A stretch of DNA of 64,000 nucleotides from NCBI GenBank assembly GCA_964006375.1, contig OZ023267.1, positions 16,813,471 through 16,877,470 of the forward strand, read 5' to 3'. The position numbers and the translations under genes were made by a program. The notes beneath the pieces are model-generated. The model searched no databases. It was not told the DNA's origin and saw nothing but the letters and a program-made list of their open reading frames with translations. The DNA is from Tillus elongatus. Lineage: Eukaryota; Arthropoda; Insecta; Coleoptera; Cleridae. This document shows positions 35,123-48,659 of this stretch, piece after piece. How positions within the stretch are numbered: position 1 is the stretch's first letter; each line of letters opens with the position of its first letter.

Positions 35123-37756
35123 ATGTCAGAAACACACAAGTTACGTATGCTAATTAGAGAGAAATGTTCTCTAAAAGCCTCTCTGACACGTTTTGTAAAA
35201 TTTTTAGACAATTATACTAATCAGGATAAAGAAATTTTAAAGCAACGGTTATCTCAATGCGAAACATTTCTAGATAAATTCCTAGAAGTGCAATTTCAAA
35301 TAGATATTTTAAATGATAATTACGATGAGAACTCAGATATTGAAAACGCGGAAATTGAAATTTTTGAGAATGCGTACTACGAGGTTCTTGCACGTGCAGA
35401 AGGATTACTTTTAAATTCAAATCTAACTACCACTAACAGTGGTAACTATTCGGGAGACTGTGGATTACCACAGTCTTCAAATTCAATTAATTCAAGCGCC
35501 GCCGCAACACCTTCCTTACCCGAAGTCAGATTGCCAGTCATCTCAATAAAGCCGTTTTCTGGTAATACACAGGATTGGCTCAGTTTTAAGGACAATTTTC
35601 ATGCCTTAATCGAGTCTAATCAACAATTGCATAACGTACAAAAATTTCTTTATTTAAAATCGTGCCTTAGCGGTTCCGCGATGCGGGTCATATCAAATCT
35701 TAAACCTACTAATGCAAATTATAAACTCGCTTGGAATTTACTCGCCGAACAGTTCGAAAACAAAGACGCAATTGCGCATAATCAGGTAAGCGCCCTATTT
35801 AATTTAGCGTCAGTTACAAAGGAATCTCACGTGGGTTTGAAAAATTTAGCAAACGAAACGAAAATGCACCCCAGAGCTCTTCCAGTGCTGGGTGAACCCA
35901 CGCATCATTGGGATACCTTGATTATTCACTTATTGTATACTAAATTTAATAACGCGATTCGACGAGAATGGGAAAACGTCATAATTTCTAATAATACATG
36001 CAAACTTGAAAATTTGCCCAATTTGATCGTACGTAGGCGTCAATTTTTAGAAAAACTACCGTTGAACAATAAGCCTGCAAACAATTATTTTTCATATCAA
36101 AAACCGGAACATAATGTTCCATCGAAAGTCACGTGGCATATCACAGCCAATGAGTCAAACTGCGCTATATGTGATTATAATCACCAGTTATACCAGTGGG
36201 TAGAATTGAAAAGGTTAACACTGCAACCGTGGCTTGACGAAGTCAAAGGGTTGCATTTGTGTTTTGATTGCTTGCGTCGTGGACAACATAACTCAGAAAA
36301 TTGTAGATACGGGGGCTGCAAAAAATGCGGGAACAAACAAAATACCGTCACGTATGGGTTGGGTTCGAGTTCGTTTTTAGCAAGTCGTTGCCTAAAACAA
36401 ATAGCTATAGGTAATCGAAGCAAATTTCCCCAGATGACCGGAGCAATAAAACGCGACTTTTACGTAGACGACTTGCTTACAGGAGCAGAGTCAATAACGG
36501 AGGCAATAAATTTAAAACAGGACATCAGTTCTTTGTTGAACTCAGCGGGCTTCAAGTTACGCAAGTTGGTTGCGAGTGACCAACGAATACTAAGTTTAAA
36601 CGGGCAATTAAATTGCGTAAAAAACTACTTTGAATTAGGCGATTCATCGAATTCGAAGACCTTAGGTCTATATTGGAATGCATCTGAGGATGTTTTAAAA
36701 TTTAACGTAAGCACTCTGTATGCAAAAATCACAACCAAGCGACACATTTTGTCTACCATTGCGCAACTGTTCCAACCCATTGGGCTCATTGGTCAAATTA
36801 TAGTAATGGCAAAAATTATCAGGCAAAATTTGTGGAGACAACAAATTGAATGGGCTCAACCTGTCCCAGAGCAAATAAAAAAGCAATGGTTGGGTTTTAT
36901 AGGCAAATATCATTTATTAACTCTATACGTGCCAAGAAAAGCGACATGTCCGAACCCAGTTGTAATTCACGTACACGGGTTTTGCGACGCGTCCACAGCT
37001 GCTTACGGCTGTGCGATTTACGTACGTGCGTCTGATAGTTCAGGCAATCACACGGTCAGACTGTTATGCTTAAAATCTAGAGTCGCGCCACTCAAAATAA
37101 TAACCACACCTCGTCTGGAATTACCTGGGGCATTATTGTTATCAGAATTAGTGACTAAGGTAAGGGCATCCTTATTGTGCCCTGTAGATAAAATATTTTA
37201 CTGGTGTGACTCGACCATAGTTTTAGCTTGGCTTTGCTGTGACCCAAGAAGTTTAAACATATTCGTTGGACACAGAGTGTCCAAAATACAAGAACTTACA
37301 TCCGTTGACAATTGGGGCCGCGTCTCCGGAGAGACAGCTGACATTATCTCCCAAGGACAACGCACCGACATGTTATTAGGTAACGATATGTGGTGGAGTG
37401 GACCATCCTGGTTAGCTCTTGACACGATTCATTGGCCTATATCAGGTCGAAGCAATGTAAAATCCATTATTCGTCCATGCAACAGTTGCTTCAAATCTAG
37501 ACCTGTGATGGCTCAGCCACCAATGGGCGATCTCCCTTTCTTGCGAGTGAACCCTGAAAGCTTAAAGGACTTTACGATTTGCGGACTTAAGTACGCCGGT
37601 CCTTTTTATATCAAGGAGGGAGTGCGCAAGTCTACTACTGGCAAGGGTTACCTCTGCGTTTTTGTGTGTCTTATAATGAGGGTTGCACATGTTGAGCTGG
37701 TTGGTAATCTGACAACCAAGGATATTTTTGTCAGTTTCAAATTGATATTATTCTAG
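35123..37756 (+). pseudogene. BEL/Pao Gag-Pol fusion with internal deletions (877 aa open frame)
   Basis: It starts MSETHKLRMLIREKCSLKAS. Residues about 1-340 are gag, with LPVISIKPFSGNTQDWLSFK near 133. Residues about 346-410 hold the Cys/His cluster (CAICDYN, LCFDCLRRGQHNSENC, CKKCG). The frame then jumps into the end of RT (VTYGLGSSSFLASRCLKQIA, with YVDD at 447-450), so protease and most of the palm are missing. RNase H follows (FCDAS, D622; TTPRLELPGALLLSELV). The integrase part lacks sequence before ALDTIHWP, and the first catalytic Asp is replaced by Lys in ICGLKYAGPFY (K823). It ends by frameshift near 37740. It is open yet cannot encode a complete enzyme set. Confidence 0.85.
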
Positions 37757-38270
37757 ACGCGAACTTTCAAGTAATTTTTTATTCATGCAATGCTACAGAC
37801 TTCGTAGACGCATCACGCGAACAAAAATTAAATTTGCAAGAAATTAAAAAAAATATCAGAAGCGACAAAAAAATTTGCGGCAATCACATTGTAAAGGAAA
37901 CTGAATTCACATTCGTGGAGTTATACACCATCCTGGTACAGGTGGAGACTTGCATGAATTCCTGTCCTCTTACCCAAGTACCAAGTGTTCCCAGTGGCCT
38001 AACACCCCTAACTCCTCGTCACTTCCTCATAGGTGGCTCACTAAAGGCACCCACTAAGTGAAGACGATGGCGCTACGAGTACATCAGCAGTCTTCAGCAG
38101 TGAGGAAAGTGACATACCGGTTCTGACTTTGACATTCGTACGGGGGATTTAGTGTTAATACGCGACAACATTTAGCTCAATGTGAGTGGACACTTGGCCG
38201 TGTTATCGAACTTCATCGCAGTGCAATGAACCGTCTCGCAATATTGCCATGCAGTGATAGAAACATTTTA
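37757..38270 (+). pseudogene. BEL/Pao integrase C-terminal remnant
   Basis: Frames after the shift contain NATDFVDASREQKLNLQEIK and then, beyond another deletion, VELYTILVQVETCMNSCPLT and LTPRHFLIGGSLKAP, the conserved end of BEL/Pao integrase. The segment with the second catalytic Asp is altered and the one with Glu is missing. Confidence 0.7.
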
Positions 38271-38360
38271 TAGACATTTTTTTTTTATTAGCCTTTTTGT
38301 ATAGTTTGTGTATATTTTTAAGTTTGTATATTTAGGTTAGTTTTTTGAAGTTACTACTTC

Positions 38361-38371
38361 AAGGCGGCCGG
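38361..38371 (+). promoter_or_regulatory. BEL/Pao polypurine tract region
   Basis: AAGGCGGCCGG lies three bases before the 3' LTR, a form commonly seen in BEL/Pao elements. Confidence 0.6.
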
Positions 38372-38373
38372 TA

Positions 38374-38882
38374 TGTTTAGTTTTACCGCGCCAATTTAAG
38401 TTGTAAGACTGCAGCGTTATATGTCATAGCAAGCTGGCATAACTGCACTGAATTGTGCGCATGTCCCACCCCTCGAAACGAGGGTATCTGCAATATTCAA
38501 GACATGAAGAGATCCTATTCATTCACAAACCCAGCTTCGAACAGCTTCTGAGCTTATGCAGCGAGTGCATTGCTTTGTACACGAGCACGCGTTGTGCTAT
38601 GACACGTTCAGCCTATATACAATGCATTTCATTGGTATATAGGTTTTATGGCTTTAAGGCCTACACGTTCAACACATCAGCTTCGAAGAGCTTATTACAC
38701 GTATATCAATAGTACCAGCTTCGAAGAGCTTATTACACGTATATCAATAGTATATAGTTTTTATTGTGTTTAAATATATAATTAAGTGTTTCCAAGAGAT
38801 TTTATTCCATAACACGATACAGTCCACAGAATTACGTAAGTAGCGGTAACTACAATCCACGAACCACACACGACAATTAACA
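38374..38882 (+). repeat. 3' LTR of the young BEL/Pao element
   Basis: Same length and, as far as I can read, the same sequence as 34260-34768. It is followed by the AATAC duplication. Confidence 0.9.
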
Positions 38883-39084
38883 AATACAAAATGTATTATT
38901 GGCAGTAATCTGGTAATGCGAACAATGGAAGAAAATAGTAAAATTAACGTCAGCAACGAAAGTGTCATTCTAGTGAAGAGTTGAGAAAGGAATAGACGAC
39001 TGAGTTATTTAGCCAGAAGCCACTGGAAAAGTAATTATGATATAAATACAAGACGAAGCGTGTATAGACCATGTAGGTGAGAGG

Positions 39085-39800
39085 CAAACTCAGAAAAAAG
39101 TCAACGAACACAATTCTTGGTAAAGCGCTGATGTCGACCGGAAGATTTGTCCAAGTTGAAAGAGCAGGACAAGAGCAATTGTGCGTACCCGTTGCGACGT
39201 GCGAGCGAAGTCGGTTGGTTTTAAAGAAGAAGATCGGATATGGCTTGCCCCTCCAGTACGACGCAAGGGACTGTCACCGAAACTACAAAAATTATGGGAA
39301 GGTCCGTATAATGTGGTCGAACAGATAAGTGACGTTGACTGTCGCATTCAAAGGAGCCCAAAGAGCAAGATGAAGGTGGTCTTTATTCAGAGGCTTACGC
39401 CATTACAAGAAATGTCAGAATTCTACCGGGACTACCGAATGTAAGGAGGGGGCACTTTGTTACTTATATGGTCACAGGCAGGTTGTCAAGTGTGTTGGTA
39501 ACAGTTATATTTCGAGAATGGACTAGAAATGACAGATATAGAATAATGTAAAAATGTCTAGAACTACTCTATGGACAATATAAATAGACGAGCCGAAGAT
39601 AGAGGGAGTCAGTCAATAGTGAGTTAATGTTGGTGTATAGTAAGCGATCATAGAAGACGTATAGTGGAATTTAGTTCTATGGACATTTAGTAATAGAGAG
39701 AAATATTTTAGTTAATAATGGTGTTGAAAAAGAGCTGTTTATAGTAAATTAGTAGTTTGATAAGCTGTGTTCTGTTAGTCAACAAAAAAAGAGAGAGAGA
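39085..39800 (+). pseudogene. Gypsy fragment: integrase C-terminus, purine tract and start of LTR
   Basis: CAGAAAAAAGTCAACGAACA and GCTGATGTCGACCGGAAGAT match the segment around 13.25-13.37 kb (reverse strand). The reading then passes into SVGFKEEDRIWLAPPVRRKG, LWEGPYNVVEQISDV and RLTPLQEMSEFYRDYRM (ends 39444). AAGGAGGGGGCAC is the purine tract, and the LTR start TGTTACTTATATGG follows. GPY marks the integrase C-terminal module. It shares the internal deletion of the 12.7-15.8 kb element. The LTR runs to about 39750 and is incomplete. Confidence 0.7.
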
Positions 39801-39814
39801 GAGAAGGAAACAAT

Positions 39815-40265
39815 GAGTCGATTGTGATGAAATCTGGCAAGTGGGAAGGCCTTTTGTGATTGACCTTTTTTCCTGCGTAAGGTTCATCAACGTTTGTTGC
39901 CCCGATAGCACCGCAGCCTTTGGCTTATGGTGCACTCCCTACACCTGTTCTACTCTACCTATTTCCTACTGTGCCTTGAACTAGACTGCACAGTAGCTGG
40001 TAGAGGTAAATTTTAAATTTCTCTGTCTCCGGTCTAGGCTGTCCGTAGATCAGTTGTTTTTTACGGTCCAATGATTTATACTCGCACAAGATGTGCTGGG
40101 CTGATTCTTACACCCCGTCGCAGATTCTGCATGCCAAGTCCCCCTCGAACCGCCCCATTTTATGCAGGTCTTTCTTGACAGCTATGTGTCCCGTCAAGAG
40201 TCTTCTTATGTCCCTGATCTATCTTATGCTAAGATTTACCATCTCTACAGCTCTCTATAATGGGT
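39815..40265 (-). pseudogene. I-clade non-LTR element, 3' end fragment
   Basis: On the minus strand, phrases of the C-terminal region match the plus-strand copy at 43.9-44.4 kb: LTGHIAVKKDLHKMGRFEGD, the Cys-rich ACRIC and ESAQHILCEYKSLD. The non-coding stretch ACCATAAGCCAAAGGCTGCG (about 39918) matches the 3' region of that copy. It is shortened and broken by stops. Confidence 0.65.
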
Positions 40266-40286
40266 TGTGGCTTGGATGTATTCGCT

Positions 40287-40395
40287 TGCTAGGAAAATTG
40301 GACCAGATTTTCGAAAAAATTTGGCCTTTGAAAAAAATCCGTCTCTATGAAAATTTACTGCAATAACTCGTTTGCTACGTTCAGGCTTTTTTTAT
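40287..40395 (-). mobile_element. TA-core element, left-end scrap
   Basis: GCTAGGAAAATTGGACCAG and ATGAAAATTTACTGCAATAA, then CTCGTTTGCTACGTTCAGG, follow the left-arm order in reverse with decayed terminal block. Confidence 0.4.
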
Positions 40396-41165
40396 GTAAG
40401 CCTTTTTTATGTTGTCTAAAATTTTTAAATATTAATTGAGGTTATTTTGATTACCCATTTAGCTTAACATACAATTTTTATTATGTTACCTGCATCTACT
40501 TAAAACTACGAAAAACTTTACAGAGTTTAGGTCTTCTGGGGTTCATAAAAATAATAAATTAATAACAAATAAGATCAGACGCGGAGTCGACAGTCACAAT
40601 CATTTGCCCTTAACAAGAATATATAGGCCTCTTGAGAAATTTACCAGAACTAATAAATTCTATTCATAACAAAGTCACTGAAATTTGAGAAATCGTAAAT
40701 TATACTCTGAAGGCACATAAAATGCTTTATTTTGTTCAAAAACTTCGAAGCCTCCTTTGCAAACTTTTTTAATAACCGAAAGCGGAAAATCCAAGCTGTT
40801 CGTTTACAAATAAGAAACATAGGCAACAAGACCACTGCCGGAATTACCAAAGCTTTAGTTTCACTTCCAGTAGAAGACTTTGCGTTCCAATACCTGACGT
40901 TTTTAAAGCAGTTTAAACAAACTTATTTTTTATGGGTGTATAAATTATAAATTGAAGCTACTAAAAACAGTTGTTGCATTGTCCGAAACTCCAGCGAGCT
41001 TCAAACAGTTGCTTTGAATTTCATTTAACCGGAAAATTTTAATATTCAATCGAAAAATTATCTTAAAACAAGTTTCAGATATTTTAAACTGTTGTTCATG
41101 TTACAGAGTGCTCAAGATAAAACTGAGACAGAGAGACAAAAATATTAAATGCAAAAGTTTAATCA
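40396..41165. other. Unassigned interval
   Basis: No gene seen. The two overlapping short frames near 40650-40950 are antisense to each other and lack motifs. Confidence 0.3.
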
Positions 41166-41905
41166 CCTTTTAGTGAATTTTCTTTAAAAAAAATCACTAG
41201 TGAGGAGATCCCGACTTTTGAATTTTGAAAAAATTCTTCAATTGAGCGCTATTTAGGACCCCTGGAACGCAAATCCGATATCTGTTTCAGAAGTTGGTTA
41301 GCCAGAAAAATCCGCCGAGGTTTTCGCGGAAAATTTTGAGTTTTCTTTCGAAACAAATTTATATCTCCGGAATTAAGAAAGTAAGGGCAACCAAATTTGG
41401 TACGCGGGTTTACATCGTTATAGGTAAGTTACCTAACAGCCTAGCTCTTTATGTTAAATGACAAAAAAGTTGCAGGCATTTAAAGAAAAATAAATTTGGG
41501 TTTTCCTCAAAACGTCAAAGTCGCGATTTAAAACGTCAAAATTTGTAATATGTAGGCAATGAACATGAAAATAATATGAGCTATGGAAGGAAAATATCTC
41601 TAGAAGAATGTTTTACAAAGCCTGAAGTCTTAGTTTCAATCATCATTGTCCTTCATTTTACTAAAATGTTTCCAGAAAATTCATTTTAAATAGACCCTTC
41701 TTTGATGCTTTGGCAGTAGTGTTGGCTATAGAGTTTATCGGTTAATGGTATATCATTTTTGTCAAATTTTCGTAAAAAATCTTTAAAGCCCAATATATCC
41801 GTTATTATGCAAGATACGAAAAAAAATTGTATACATTAATTATAGGGTGTCTTGAGCTACATCTTAAAAAAATATTTCTATAATTACAAGGTGGCCCATA
41901 AGTCG
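41166..41905 (-). mobile_element. TA-core element, reverse, (TA)n absent
   Basis: It begins at the hairpin TAGTGAATTTTCTTT / AAATCACTA (about 41170-41200) and shows TAGGACCCCTGGAACGCAAA. Where (TA)n should be it jumps to GTTGGTTAGCCAGAAAAATC. The left arm is complete through CTCAAAACGTCAAAGTCGCG, GTTGGCTATAGAGTTTATCG and a distal part with GGTGGCCCATAAGTCGTTGG. Confidence 0.7.
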
Positions 41906-41924
41906 TTGGTGATTCAAATTTTCT

Positions 41925-42665
<741 letters not shown>

Positions 42666-42721
42666 TTCGTTACTCCATTTTAGCATTTTTTATCGAAATA
42701 TGATACATGTTTGTAAGAAAA

Positions 42722-43172
42722 AAATCTGGACGCAGTAAGTGCCTTTTGGTAGCAAATTTTCATTAAATCCTTCAAATTTCAATAACTCAATTTGCTATTA
42801 ATGTAAGTTTTGTTGGTAGGAAACCAACATTTAACTTTATTCTTGGAAAATTTTTGTATGAACGCAGCAAGGGCGTTTTGGTTGCGAATTTTCATTAAAT
42901 GTTTCAAATTTCAATAACTAAATTTGCTATTAACCTAAAGTTCATTGGCTAGGAGATCCGTTTTCTCGGTAGCATTTAAAGTTTATTTTCGGAAATTTTT
43001 TGTTTATTTTCAAATAATTATTTTGATAAAATCTGGTACATTGTTTCTACTATATAGGTTACACCAGTAACCAAATTGATGCCTGCTCGCATTAGAGCAA
43101 TATATTTGTAATTAAAAACATTTTTATGAAAATACACTTCCATAACGCACTTGCTGCTTCTAGAGTTTTATA
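42722..43172. mobile_element. Compound of TA-core left ends, tandem and inverted
   Basis: Terminal blocks occur three times. Two are forward (TCTGGACGCAGTAAGTGCCT at 42727; GAACGCAGCAAGGGCGTTTT at 42859), each followed by TTTCAATAACT(C/A)AATTTGCT. One is inverted (CCATAACGCACTTGCTGCTT near 43140). The outer pair 42859-43172 resembles the inverted-terminal form at 1496-1822. Confidence 0.6.
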
Positions 43173-43434
43173 ATATACAGGAAGTTATAATTGAAAAACA
43201 CATTTTTTGTCATTTTTCTCTGTAGCAGAAAAGGTGATACTTTTAAAGCACCCTCTATAATACCGAATCGATTTCTCTATTGTAACGAAATAACTGTACT
43301 ATTCTTAAATTACAACCACAATTTTAGCTTCACAAGATGCAAGAGTTCAAAAGTATTAAGGTTTAATCATGACTGCGTTTTGCTTCAAAAAATATGAAAA
43401 TTAATTATTATCTGGGGAACCACCACAGAGGCAT

Positions 43435-44420
43435 GGCGTGGGAAGACGCCGGGCATACCACGGGACGCGCTCGTCTGGTTCACGGACGGATCTGGCGGGG
43501 AGCGTGTGACGGGGGCAGGTGTTTACTCGGAAGGACCGAGGGTAAGTCACAGTATTTCCCTCGGAGCTCATGCAACGGTCTTTCGGGCTGAAATGTATCT
43601 TGCACTGCGTGCGAGAGGACAGTAGGAGGGGCTACACCAACAAGCGGATCCTCGTAGGTACAGATAGCCAGGCAGCCCTTAAGGCCCTAAGTAGCCCACA
43701 TGTAAATTACAGACTGGTAGGTAAATGGTGAGACAAGACGAGCGACATGGCTTGGCAGAATGAGGTCACCCTCATCTGGGTACAGGGTCACTCGGGGGTC
43801 AAGAGCAATGAAGAAGCTGACAATCTCGCGAAGAAAGGATAAGCAAAACCATTTAAGGGACCAGAACCGGTCTTGGGCGTGACGAAGAGCACTGACAGTG
43901 GATCCATTAAGTCCTGGCTTAGAAACGAACACAAAATGTACTGGGCAGATTGTCCAGGGCTCAGACATGGGAAGTCAGTAATTGAGAAACCCAGTTTAAA
44001 GAGAGCTGTGGAGCTGCTTAATCTTAGCATAGGACAGCTCAGAAACATAAGAGGTCTCTTAATAACAGGACTCTTAACGGGCCACATGGCTGTCAAGAAA
44101 TGCCTGTATAAAATGGGGCGATTCGAGGGCGACCTGGCATGCAGACTCTGCGGCAAGGGGAAGAATCAGCCCAGCACATCTTGTGCGAGTGTAAAGCTCT
44201 GTACCACAAAAGACAACTGATCTGCGGACCGCCTAGAACGGAGGCAGATCAATACAAAACTTCACTTTACCAATTCCGGTGCAGACTAGTTCAAGGCACA
44301 GTGAGTTGGGAATGGGTGGAGTAGAAAATACAAAGGGCATGCACAATAAGCCAAAAGCTGCGCTGCTATCGGGGCGGCCAAGGCGCGGACGTCTTTCTCC
44401 TAAGGGAGTAAAAACCCACC
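43435..44420 (+). pseudogene. I-clade non-LTR element, RNase H and C-terminal region
   Basis: RNase H motifs appear in order across frames. ALVWFTDGSGG (first Asp) lies near 43465. HATVFRAEMYLALRAR (Glu) lies near 43570. ILVGTDSQAALKAL (second Asp) lies near 43650. LIWVQGHSGVKSNEEADNLA (His, final Asp) lies near 43773. A C-terminal frame (43873-44220) gives LLTGHMAVKKCLYKMGRFEG and a Cys-His cluster (ACRLCG, SAQHILCEC) continuing to WEWVE-stop near 44325. RNase H C-terminal to RT is characteristic of the I group (I, Loa, R1-related). Several stops and shifts disable it. A 3' non-coding part runs to about 44415. Confidence 0.75.
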
Positions 44421-45167
<747 letters not shown>

Positions 45168-45277
45168 ATAAAAAAACATGTATCAATAATGTAAAAGTGG
45201 CGATCGTCTCAAAATAAATAAATAGTACTGGCAACATAAAAAACTGAAAGGATCTCAATTACAAACCAAAAAAACTC

Positions 45278-45440
45278 TAGACGCAGCAAGTACGTAATGG
45301 TAGTGAATTTTCATAAGAATTGTACAATATTAGTAAAATATATTATTAAAACTAATTCTATAAATTTGAATGGACCTTGGAGATCGGTTTTAGAGTCCCA
45401 GTTAGCGATTATTTGAAAAGATTTATATTTTATATGGAGC
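45278..45440 (+). mobile_element. Short TA-core derivative
   Basis: ACGCAGCAAGTACGTAATGG leads through TTTTCATAAGAATTGTACAA to a reduced right arm (GAATGGACCTTGGAGATCGG, GAGTCCCAGTTAGCGATTAT). No (TA)n. Same plan as 4435-4672. Confidence 0.55.
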
Positions 45441-45833
45441 TACTAAATTAAAATTTGGTCTTGGATATAATATGTAAGTACTGCAAGTGCCTTTTATTTA
45501 TCATGAATAAATACCGATAAATGTAAAACATATGGTAATAACACATATTACCATATATTTCACATTTTAAGATTTAAATGAAATTTTATTAAATCTGACA
45601 ACCTGGCTCCTTTATATTTAATTTGTCAGGTGACTGTTTCTATTTGAATTATCTACTGAAAATGACGCATTCACAGTCTAATCATCCTTATCAACATTGA
45701 GCGTGGGAAATGCTGTATGAAATTTGAACTGATATCTTAGACCGTTTATTCATTTATAATACTGATTTTTTAATAACTCCTGTCCTCGTATGCCATTTAA
45801 TTTGAAATTTGGTCAACAGCTATATTGTAACGT

Positions 45834-46285
<452 letters not shown>

Positions 46286-47285
46286 TTTAACGTAAACCGC
46301 AGCCAAAGAAAAAAAATTAAAAAATCACTGTGGTAGACTGTCGAAACATTACATGTGTTATGGCGTCAAAATCACTCAATTTTTGTAAGTAAAAAAATAT
46401 TTATCCATTTTAATGAAACACATTCACAAGGTTATATGGGTTTTTTCTGTCACAAGCGTAATTTACAATAATTGTATTTATATATAATATCAAGTTACAA
46501 ATATTTTGTGTCTCTCTGTGTACTTAATGAAATTTCATATTATCTACAAGTCATCTTTTGTTATTTTACAGGTGGCTGTTAGGTACTTGCTGTGTTATCA
46601 AGCCGTCTTTTCTACTTGCCCTTTATTTGTACTGACACCAAAGGGTTGTAACTTAGTTTCATTTTATGTGGTCACGTTAATGCCGTAACTAATTCTTTCA
46701 AAGATATCTTTTTCTTTGTAGAGCAATATCGTTGTAGTTATAAATAACAAAACTGGTTATACCGGCATCGTTTAGCAAGGAGAAAATGGTCGGTGACCAT
46801 CTTTAACTCTGACAAGAAATATTGCACACCGTTGATATTCATCAACATGTCGACTCCACCATTTGTGTTGTTATAGGCTTAAAACTTTCAAGGGCGATTT
46901 CATTATCATGCTGGAGACTAGAAGCTAGCAATACGACTGTATTACTTCCATATCGTTTTTGAAGTGTGGATTACTTTTACATCGCCCTAACTGTGTGAAA
47001 GAATGGGAACGGAAGATCGAGAAAAATATTCAGCTCACAGGTTACAAATGTTTCAAACCATAAAAAAATCTAATTTGCATAGAAAAAAATCATGTCGGTC
47101 TGTAGGTCAGTCTGTTTGTTATGTCGCGCGGTAGCATTCAAGGGGATTGAGCTGTCGACTTCAAATTTTGATTGATTTGAAATTTACACTTCAACATTGA
47201 AAAGCGAGTAATATATCATATTATGGGATTTTTTGAAAACATAAATTTATGAGAGATGAGATTTTCTCATGAAATTTATTTATGT
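46286..47285. other. Unassigned interval (1 kb)
   Basis: No gene recognised. All frames are short. Confidence 0.3.
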
Positions 47286-47439
47286 CCTTAGTAGTAGTAG
47301 TTTGGGGGGTCCTTTATGGACTGACAATGAGTATCCTCATTCTTTGTGTCGGAATCTTCCTTTCGGCCATACCGACACCCTTCCCCGCTTCCTATAGTAG
47401 ACGGTCCCGGAACTAGCTTTCTAGTAATACTTCAGGACA

Positions 47440-48090
47440 TTCCCTTATTTGCCTGTCGGCGTCTTGTCTTTATTTTTTAGCCACTTCAACAAAACCTTCC
47501 AAAACGTCAAGAAATGTTGGTACCAGAATTTGAAAACACTCCAGAAACTGAATATGGAGAAGCAGAATCACTACTGTCGGAGCAGCAAAGACCTCATCTT
47601 TTCACAACAAAATCTGGAACTGAGTTTCTCACTCCAACACAAGTAGAAGTAACTACGCCTAACGAACAGACCAATACGTATTGTGCATAGGCTTCTACTA
47701 ACGATATCAATCCCTCTATTCCATCGCCATTTAAAAAGACATTATTTTAGCCTGTTAACCAACCGTCGAGTTCGAAAAGAACGAGAAAAGAAAAAATTCC
47801 TGCTGTTCTTACATTACCTCAAATGATAAGTTATTACAGAAAAAATAAGATGACAAACGGCAGAAAGCAAAGATGAAAGAGGAAAGGGCACAAAAACGGA
47901 AGGAAGCTCAAGAAAGAAAGCAAACAATTGAAGACCAGAGATTTAAAAAAAAGGCAATGCGGCAAAATAAAACGAAGAAGGCAAGACGATGTAGAGTCCA
48001 TAACTTCTGAGTCACTCTTGTTCACTAGTGAGAGTAGAGACGCTAACATAAACGAGGATTTGCAGTTGCACACAGAAAACCTATAAAACA
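47440..48090 (+). pseudogene. Pogo/Tigger-like (DDE_1) transposase, C-terminal tail
   Basis: Across frames the segment reads PEFENTPETEYGEAESLL, SIPSPFKKTLF, an SSSKRTRKEK stretch, LPQMISYYRKNK and a long Lys/Glu/Arg-rich tail (AQKRKEAQERKQTIEDQRFK). The SP-F-(K/R)-KTLF and RK-tail arrangement is typical of the C-termini of pogo/jerky-type transposases, after the DDE domain. No catalytic residues are present, and at least one stop and two frameshifts occur. The end is near 48085 (ENL-stop). Confidence 0.55.
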
Positions 48091-48179
48091 TAACGAAAGG
48101 TGATTTCCTTTTCTGTCAGTTTTCAGGTGGAAAAAGAAATAAAACTAAATGCGTATATCTTTACGTAGTACAGTCCTTT

Positions 48180-48640
48180 CCAGTCTGGATTAGCCTCTTT
48201 TGCTTTTAGAACGTTGATGACAAGTTGATGACGCCATCCCAGTTCTCCTTCTTGTTTATCATTTTGGTTATGATCGTTTCGTGGGTGGAAATTCCTACTT
48301 CGCTACCCAGGTGACGTCGGAAACGTGACCATCGAGAGCACACAAAATGTTGTGGTACGCTTTGTCTTCTTCGGTTTGGCAATACCTACACCGGGAATCG
48401 GTTAACTTCCTGTCTTTACTAGGAAGAACCGGAAGTACGTGCATCTGATAAGAAACTGTGACAAGTAGTAGCTTACCTCACCGTGCTTCCACTGCACCCA
48501 GTTCGTTGCATCGCGTTTTAGTCAGGCCGTCCATCGCTCTCAGATCTTGGTGCCGCATCTAGCCTGCCATTTTAGACTTCTTTTAGTTCCTCTCTCTTCA
48601 CAACTCTTATTGTATTCTCTCTTCCCCGCAGGCAGAACCT
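48180..48640 (-). pseudogene. R1-like non-LTR element, C-terminal fragment 3
   Basis: The minus strand reads WVQWKHGEVSYYLSQFLI and, in another frame, CRYCQTEEDKAYHNILCALD, which is the C-x2-C-x8-H-x4-C zinc-finger region at the end of R1/LOA-type RT proteins. It is broken by stops. Its 5' side starts at an AGT-type trinucleotide run (about 48653-48684). Confidence 0.6.
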
Positions 48641-48659
48641 TCGGCTAACCTGGTAGTAG

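Larger units (their letters stand above)
34260..38882 (+). mobile_element. BEL/Pao LTR retrotransposon, young but internally deleted (4,623 bp)
   Basis: Two LTRs of 509 bp (34260-34768 and 38374-38882) appear identical on reading and are bounded by TG and CA. Five-base target duplications AATAC lie at 34255-34259 and 38883-38887. A primer site and polypurine tract are in place. The single long frame (877 codons) is about half the length expected for a BEL/Pao polyprotein because internal segments are missing. The combination of recent mobility and missing protease, RT palm and integrase parts implies it moved with proteins from an intact relative. Confidence 0.9.

Noticed and set aside
47834..48091. 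85-codon minus-strand frame rich in Leu and Phe, resembling membrane segments
   Set aside because: Antisense of the Lys/Glu/Arg-rich tail of a pogo-like transposase.
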